Shown here one piece after another: positions 59,897 to 64,000 of a stretch of 64,000 bases of DNA (its first letter is position 1; each line of letters starts with the position of its first letter). Location: the NCBI GenBank assembly GCA_002897115.2, contig BCIH01000004.1, forward strand, positions 366,929-430,928. Reading direction: 5' to 3'. Below the pieces are notes generated by a model. That model was given only the letters and a program-made list of their open reading frames with translations. It was not told where the DNA came from and did no database searches. This DNA comes from Prototheca cutis. Its lineage: Eukaryota > Chlorophyta > Trebouxiophyceae > Chlorellales > Chlorellaceae. The position numbers were made by a program, and so were the translations under genes.

Positions 59897-61774
59897 ATGG
59901 AGCAGGTCGCTGGAATGGTGCTCGACCAGGCCTTCCAGTGGGGCCTGCAGCTGGTCCTGGTCTGGTTGCTTGGTCTGTCACTAGGATACCTGGTGAGTAG
60001 TTGAGGGGCGTTACGGGAGTGGAAGGAGCGTGTGGACGGAGTCCTATGCTACCCCAGTTCCGATATAACGGGCCTGCGTCCCGCGAGGCAACCTTCCCGC
60101 AGCTGCCGCGGCCGCGCTGGCTCCAAAAGGGCGTGGAGTGGAAGGACCTGGTGCTTCAGACCCAGGCTGGATCATGGTTGAGGATCGCGACGCTGGCGCT
60201 GCACGCCCTGCTCGTCGTCAGGTGAGCTGGCCGTATTGGCAACGCCGAGCTCGCTCGTCAGGGTGGCATGTGTCGGCACCCGGGAGCATAGGGCATGAGC
60301 AAGGGGTCGGGTTTCATTCGCGCCAACCCTCCATTTTACCATATGCAGGGAGGTTTTCATCCACTTTACAAAGTCTGGCACACCACGGGGCAGGCAGTGG
60401 GCCCAGAGGCTGTGGACACAGCGGTTTTGGGGCCCGCACGGTGTTGACGGCAGCGGCGAGCCGGCAGACGGCCACTGCTCGTCGGCGGGCTCAGGGCCGC
60501 CTGCATTTGCAGCTGCGGTTCTTGAGCTCCCAGAGGAGCCAGCGCTGGATGGCTGGTGGATCACGGAGGCTGACCTGGAGCAGTTCAAGGATGCATGCGA
60601 GCGGGACGTGACCCCACCTGGCGGCTCGGAATGGCAGCCCATCTGCCGCAAGCACCTGCCCGACTGCCTTTATTCTGCGGAGCGTCGCGTGCTGCCCTGC
60701 GGGCGCACCGAGTACCGTTCAACGACGGTGCTGCGGGATGCCAGCGCCGAAGCGGCTATGGAATTTTACCTCGACGACGACGTGCGTGCGGTGTGGGACC
60801 CCATGATCTCGGAGCACTCGCTGGTCGAGAGCCGTGACACGGGGCCCGCGTGCGAGCAGGTCGTGCGCTGGCTGCGCAGCTTCCCCTTTGCGTTTCTGTC
60901 GGCGCGCGAGTACGTGCTGGCGAGGCGCGTCTTTCGCGACCCCAACGGGCTGTACGCGGTGACGCGGTGCCTGGAGCACCACCCACGCGTGCGGCGGACC
61001 GGGGGCGTGGTGCGCATGCGTGACTGCTATTCCATGTGGCGTTCGCGGGACGTGGAGTGGCCGGGGGAGCCAGGCCGGCGGGCGGCGGAGACGGTGCTGC
61101 TGCACTTCGAGGACCTCGGCGTCCCGGAGCACCTCGCGCGCTTTGGCATCCGCCACGGCATGGTCGCTTACCTCAAGCGCATGTTGGTTGAGATGCGCGC
61201 GTCTGCCGCCGCACATGCTCGTAGGGAGTGTGATGGTGGTTGCGATGATTCCGGCGCTCTGGTGCCGTACTGCCACCGGGCTGTGCCAGTGCCCAATGCC
61301 GGGGTTGATGGCACCACAGCTGCTGCTGCCGCCGGCGGGGTCGACCCAGCCAATACTATCGTGTTGGAATCTACGCCCAGTTCGGTATCTTTAGCAACGG
61401 CAGACCAGTCGGACGACGCGGCATCAGACTGGTCGAGACGCAGCGCGCCGGGGGCGAAGCGCCCCAGCGCTCGGCGGCTGGGTGCCATGGTTTTGGCGTC
61501 CAGCGTCGCCATCATCCTCGCCCAGACGGGGGTCCGGAGCAGCGGCAAGCTGCGCCCCGGGTCCCGCGGGGCAGCTGCCGACGGCGACGACGACGGCCTC
61601 CTCTCGCCGCCGCCCCCACAGCAGCAGCAGCAGCAGCAACATGGCACGGCGATCAGTGGTCTGGCGGTGGAGATGGATCTCCACAGCTCCGTGCCAGTGC
61701 CGCCTCGACCGCCGCGGTTTGGCCGCAGACGGCGCCAGCCACCACGCGAGTTGCCCCCGGAGGCCCTGTTCTGA
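59897..61774 (+). CDS. START-domain lipid-transfer protein with membrane anchors
   Basis: Three exons (59897-59992, 60103-60221, 60349-61774) join in phase to 546 aa. Exon 1 encodes an N-terminal membrane segment (QLVLVWLLGLSLGYL). A second hydrophobic stretch follows in exon 2 (LRIATLALHALLVV). The START fold runs over about residues 150-350: YRSTTVLRDASAEAAMEFYL, VWDPMISEHSLVE, FLSAREYVLARRVF and MVAYLKRMLVEMR. A third hydrophobic segment (AMVLASSVAIILAQTG), a poly-Gln run and an Arg/Pro-rich end follow. The arrangement is like membrane-anchored plant START proteins, which bind lipids or sterols. The ligand is unknown. Confidence 0.88.
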
Positions 61775-61784
61775 TGGCGTTAGG

Positions 61785-62759
61785 ATGGACCCTTTCATTT
61801 TCTTTCAACTGGGACCATCACCCCACGAGGGGCCCTTCTGGGCGACGGACGCACTCCTCAGTAAGGTTCTGGCTCTGCGGCCGCCAGCTCGACGGGCTGT
61901 GCCGCAGCCTGGCGCGCTTCCCAAGCACGTCCCAAGGGACGCCCTCTGCAACTCGGATGTATATGTTTCATCCAATCATGGTAGAAGTAGGCCCCCCCCC
62001 CCCCCCCCCCCCCCCGGGGGGGCATGGCTTGTTCCCTTTTTTTGTGCTAGCTCCGACACCTGCATTGCTCAACATCCATGCTCTTTCCCTCTCCGGCGCG
62101 GGCGTGGTGCCTGTGTCTCCCTTCGCATGCATGGCACTTGTGCTCTGCTGAGATGACAATCACCCCTTACCAGCTGTCGAGACCGCTCGACGGCTGCCGA
62201 CGGCAATCCCCCCCGGCACCCACAGTGCCTGATCTGTGCAGCGTTTGTCCCCCTGTCGCCGAATGAAATTCCATGTGCTGTGGTGCAGAGTGATGACACC
62301 ATCCATCGCTCTGTTGTTTGTGCGTGCCTCGTATTAGCCATGGAACCCTCGCCTGCTGCAAAGCAGGCTCGCTGCACATTTCCATACTCTGCGTCAGCGA
62401 CAAGAGGCAACCAGCCTGCCTCTGGTGCTTGTTCTCTCCGCATTTCCCCATCCCTTTTGACGTTTGTTGTGCCTCCAGCCGGGCAGTCCTCACGCATGCA
62501 TGTGTGCTTCGCAAAGGGGATTGGCTTTCCCGTCGTCATCAGAGACCCGACTAAGGGCACATCTGATTGACCTTGCTGCACTAGCAGATGGAGCAACAAA
62601 TGGCTAGCGGCCTCGCCGCATTTTGCAGAGTGGATGCTGCCGCCTGGACGCGTGTGAGGAGCGGCGCAAGCCGCATTTCCTACTGCTGCCGTGGATCATC
62701 CCGCCTTTGCTGCCACTTTTTCCAGGGAATCCATTGGCAGCGACTGATTTGCCTTAGGA
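61785..62759 (+). other. possible multi-exon gene of unknown function
   Basis: An ATG at 61785, 10 nt after the START gene stop, opens MDPFIFFQLGPSPHEGPFWA and stays open to a plausible donor at about 61980. Coding-like pieces follow near 62290-62570 (AGQSSRMHVCFAKGIGFPVV) and 62631-62759. In the last piece, a TTTGCAG acceptor leads into ERRKPHFLLLPWIIPPLLPL and a TAG. I could not join these into one phased model and recognise no family. The close spacing to the START gene is odd for an independent promoter. Confidence 0.3.
61992..62022. repeat. poly(C)24-poly(G)7 tract
   Basis: 24 C followed by 7 G, capable of hairpin or G4/i-motif folding. Such runs are prone to assembly length errors. Confidence 0.85.
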
Positions 62760-62825
62760 ACCCTCTTTTTTAGATCATGAACAGAATCCTATTTCATTCC
62801 GGCATGTAACTCGCTCGACATATAC

Positions 62826-62958
62826 CATGCAGGGCAAAAATAATGCAACCAGCTCAGGCAGCAACAGCGTCACATCACCCCGGGGGTTGCTGGGCATCAC
62901 TGATGAAAATTTTCACTCTGCAGGGCAATAGGAAGGTGGACCACCTCAATGATGGACC
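62826..62958 (+). repeat. dispersed element terminus, copy C, next to Fanzor
   Basis: Matches the first 130 bp of copies A and B, from ACCATGCAGGGCAAAA through the CAGCAAC/GTTGCTG hairpin to GGACCACCTCA. The internal 20 bp around 62903-62925 differ. After about 62958 the similarity stops and a structured GC-rich stretch leads to the stop codon of the Fanzor gene, which is on the opposite strand. This terminus therefore sits 3' of Fanzor, where TnpB and Fanzor elements place the right end and guide-RNA sequence. Confidence 0.85.
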
Positions 62959-63127
62959 ACCTCCGGGACTGTGTTCCCTTCCTGGGGCAAGGAGCCCAGA
63001 GCTCGTTTCCCCGGGAAGGGAGCCCCCAGGGTTTCGACCCCCGGGGCTGCTTTCCCTTTCCGGGGAAGGGAAGGAGGCCCGGGAGTTCCCACCCCCGTTG
63101 GAAGGCTATAACCTCCCAGGATGGATT
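62959..63127 (-). ncRNA. candidate Fanzor omega-RNA scaffold / 3' UTR
   Basis: This 169-bp spacer between the Fanzor stop and the conserved terminus is dense in CCCGGG, TTCCC and GGGAA blocks that can pair with one another (for example around 63017-63035 and 63050-63075). In Fanzor and TnpB systems the omega RNA arises from the 3' end of the gene and its downstream flank, ending at the element boundary. Position and folding potential fit, but no RNA evidence is available and the exact ends are unknown. Confidence 0.3.
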
Positions 63128-64000
63128 TTACTGCGGCGCTGGGCGCTGGAAGCGGTCCGGCCGCTCGCCGGTCTCCCGCAGGTGCTCCACGATGTGCCGC
63201 ATGTTCAGACACGCCATCAAGTCTCTGTTCCAGAGACGATGCTCGCCGTTGGGGGGGCGGCACTTCTCGTTGGTGCAGCGCAGCAGCCCGTGGCACACCA
63301 CCTCGGGCGTCTGCTCCCTGCGGTAGGGGCGTGGGTTGGGCACGCGGAGGAACGTCTCCACTGTGCAATCCTCGTCTTCGCAGGCCGGGCAGCGCTTGGA
63401 GGTGCGGAACTCGTCGATGAGCACGACCTTGAACCCCGCCTTGGCCAGCGCCCGCGGCAGCCCGACGTGTGGCATCGGCTCGTGGTAGCGTGCCGGGCCC
63501 GGCGAGCAGTCGCCGACGACCAGCGTCGCGCCGTTCGCGAACTTGCGCAGGCGCGCGATGACCGCCGCGTAGGCCTTTTGCCGGTAAATGTATGCCCAAA
63601 GACGGAGCTTCCGGAAGATGGGCTTGGCATAGTGCTTGCTGAGCGTCGCCTCGACTTGGCCGAACACGCGCAGGTACGCCAAGAAGTCTGCCACAGTGCA
63701 GGCCTTGGCCCCGTTGGGTGCCTCGACGGCCAGGCGCTGCAGGGCCTTGCGCACACCCTTGGTCATGAGCCTCTCGCACAGCCTCCGGAACTTGCGCGAC
63801 CGTGTGAGGAACGTCCACTCCCTGCTGCTGATCCGCATGGTCAGGCNGCGTCCCTTCTCGTGGCTCGAGTCCTCGTGCATGCAGTACATCAAGTCCCCGC
63901 GGCCGGGGTCAATGAACACACATTTGCCGAGCTGCTCTAGCTCCTCGGGGCTGAGGTCATCGACGTAGCGCAGGCCCTCGAGGCCTCGGCGCTTCACGAC
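63128..64000 (-). CDS. Fanzor RNA-guided nuclease (TnpB homologue), 5' end outside the window
   Basis: At least 290 codons, intronless, run off the right edge. Visible in order are a RuvC I motif FIDPGRGDLMYC, a helical region, YAAVIARLRKFANGATLVVG, RuvC II VVLIDEFRTS and a zinc finger (RCPACEDEDC, then LRCTNEKC). RuvC III is LWNRDLMACLNMRHI and the end is HLRETGERPDRFQ. The D, E and D catalytic positions are all present, so the nuclease core looks functional. Fanzors are eukaryotic relatives of the IS200/IS605 TnpB nucleases and have been reported from green algae. One codon is ambiguous (N at 63847). The intron-free structure contrasts with the intron-rich neighbours and suggests a mobile or transferred origin. 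Confidence 0.88.
   Translation of the reverse strand, partial: VVKRRGLEGLRYVDDLSPEELEQLGKCVFIDPGRGDLMYCMHEDSSHEKGRXLTMRISSREWTFLTRSRKFRRLCERLMTKGVRKALQRLAVEAPNGAKACTVADFLAYLRVFGQVEATLSKHYAKPIFRKLRLWAYIYRQKAYAAVIARLRKFANGATLVVGDCSPGPARYHEPMPHVGLPRALAKAGFKVVLIDEFRTSKRCPACEDEDCTVETFLRVPNPRPYRREQTPEVVCHGLLRCTNEKCRPPNGEHRLWNRDLMACLNMRHIVEHLRETGERPDRFQRPAPQ

Noticed and set aside
62843..63940. 365-aa plus-strand ORF opposite the Fanzor gene
   Set aside because: It is antisense to a well-supported Fanzor frame and has low-complexity Pro/Gly/Arg composition typical of a shadow frame in GC-rich DNA.
63128..64000. Bacterial IS605-family contamination
   Set aside because: The contig continues without a join from intron-rich algal genes, and the terminal repeat also occurs twice between those genes. 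The motifs fit a eukaryotic Fanzor.
1..64000. tRNA or rRNA genes
   Set aside because: I looked for tRNA B-box-like and rRNA-conserved stretches and saw none with a matching fold. A dedicated tRNA scan could still find one.

Overview
The window is nuclear DNA of a green alga (Chlorophyta, probably a trebouxiophyte-like core chlorophyte; genus not resolvable by eye). The reasons are high GC, very intron-rich genes with short GT-AG introns, TGTAA poly(A) signals of the chlorophyte type, and plant-lineage proteins: DPE2 glucanotransferase, a DUF3531 plastid protein and a RINGLET-type homeobox-DDT protein. I rebuilt most genes exon by exon. Each exon chain listed with coordinates keeps reading phase from ATG to stop.

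Layout. 1-121: last exon of an unknown gene. 598-6228 (-): DPE2. 6497-8308 (+): metaxin. 8533-9295 (+): 148-aa unknown. 9492-12498 (-): FHA-RING-PARP-finger protein resembling CHFR. 13019-15289 (-): biotin enzyme BioF. 15624-15934 (+): 70-aa unknown. 16057-17996 (-): CIR_N/CWC25-like splicing factor. 18326-23365 (+): large membrane RING-H2 E3. 23712-24709 (-): degenerate J-domain membrane protein. 25428-26937 (-): DUF3531. 27250-29868 (-): VTA1/LIP5. 30267-34989 (+): mitochondrial Lon. 35102-35588 (-): 81-aa single-pass protein. 35843-37763 (+): tail-anchored CRAL-TRIO protein. 38597-39373 (-): 2OG-Fe(II) oxygenase. 39678-43918 (+): Prp28/DDX23. 44209-45891 (-): MAK11/PAK1IP1. 46292-46974 (+): ribosomal protein eS21. 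47329-48969 (-): cyclin C. 49358-50050 (-): decayed Fanzor. 51874-59509 (+): homeobox-DDT-WHIM remodeler subunit. 59897-61774 (+): START protein. 63128-64000 (-): Fanzor RNA-guided nuclease, cut by the window edge.

The genes are housekeeping and do not form one pathway. They often lie in head-to-head pairs sharing 250-400 bp (DPE2/metaxin, bioF/orf70, CIR_N/RING, VTA1/Lon, orf81/CRAL-TRIO, 2OG/Prp28, MAK11/eS21). Several introns carry 13-26 base poly(G) or poly(C) tracts, some broken by Ns. Four introns appear to use GC-AG sites.

The most interesting part is the mobile layer. The Fanzor gene at the right edge is intronless and keeps the RuvC D/E/D residues and a zinc finger. Downstream of its stop codon lies a conserved terminal sequence (62826-62958) containing a hairpin. 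The same terminus occurs twice more without a Fanzor gene (25078-25431 and 38070-38425). Together with the decayed Fanzor at 49.4-50.0 kb, this suggests a family of Fanzor elements and non-autonomous derivatives whose shared end may encode part of the guide (omega) RNA.
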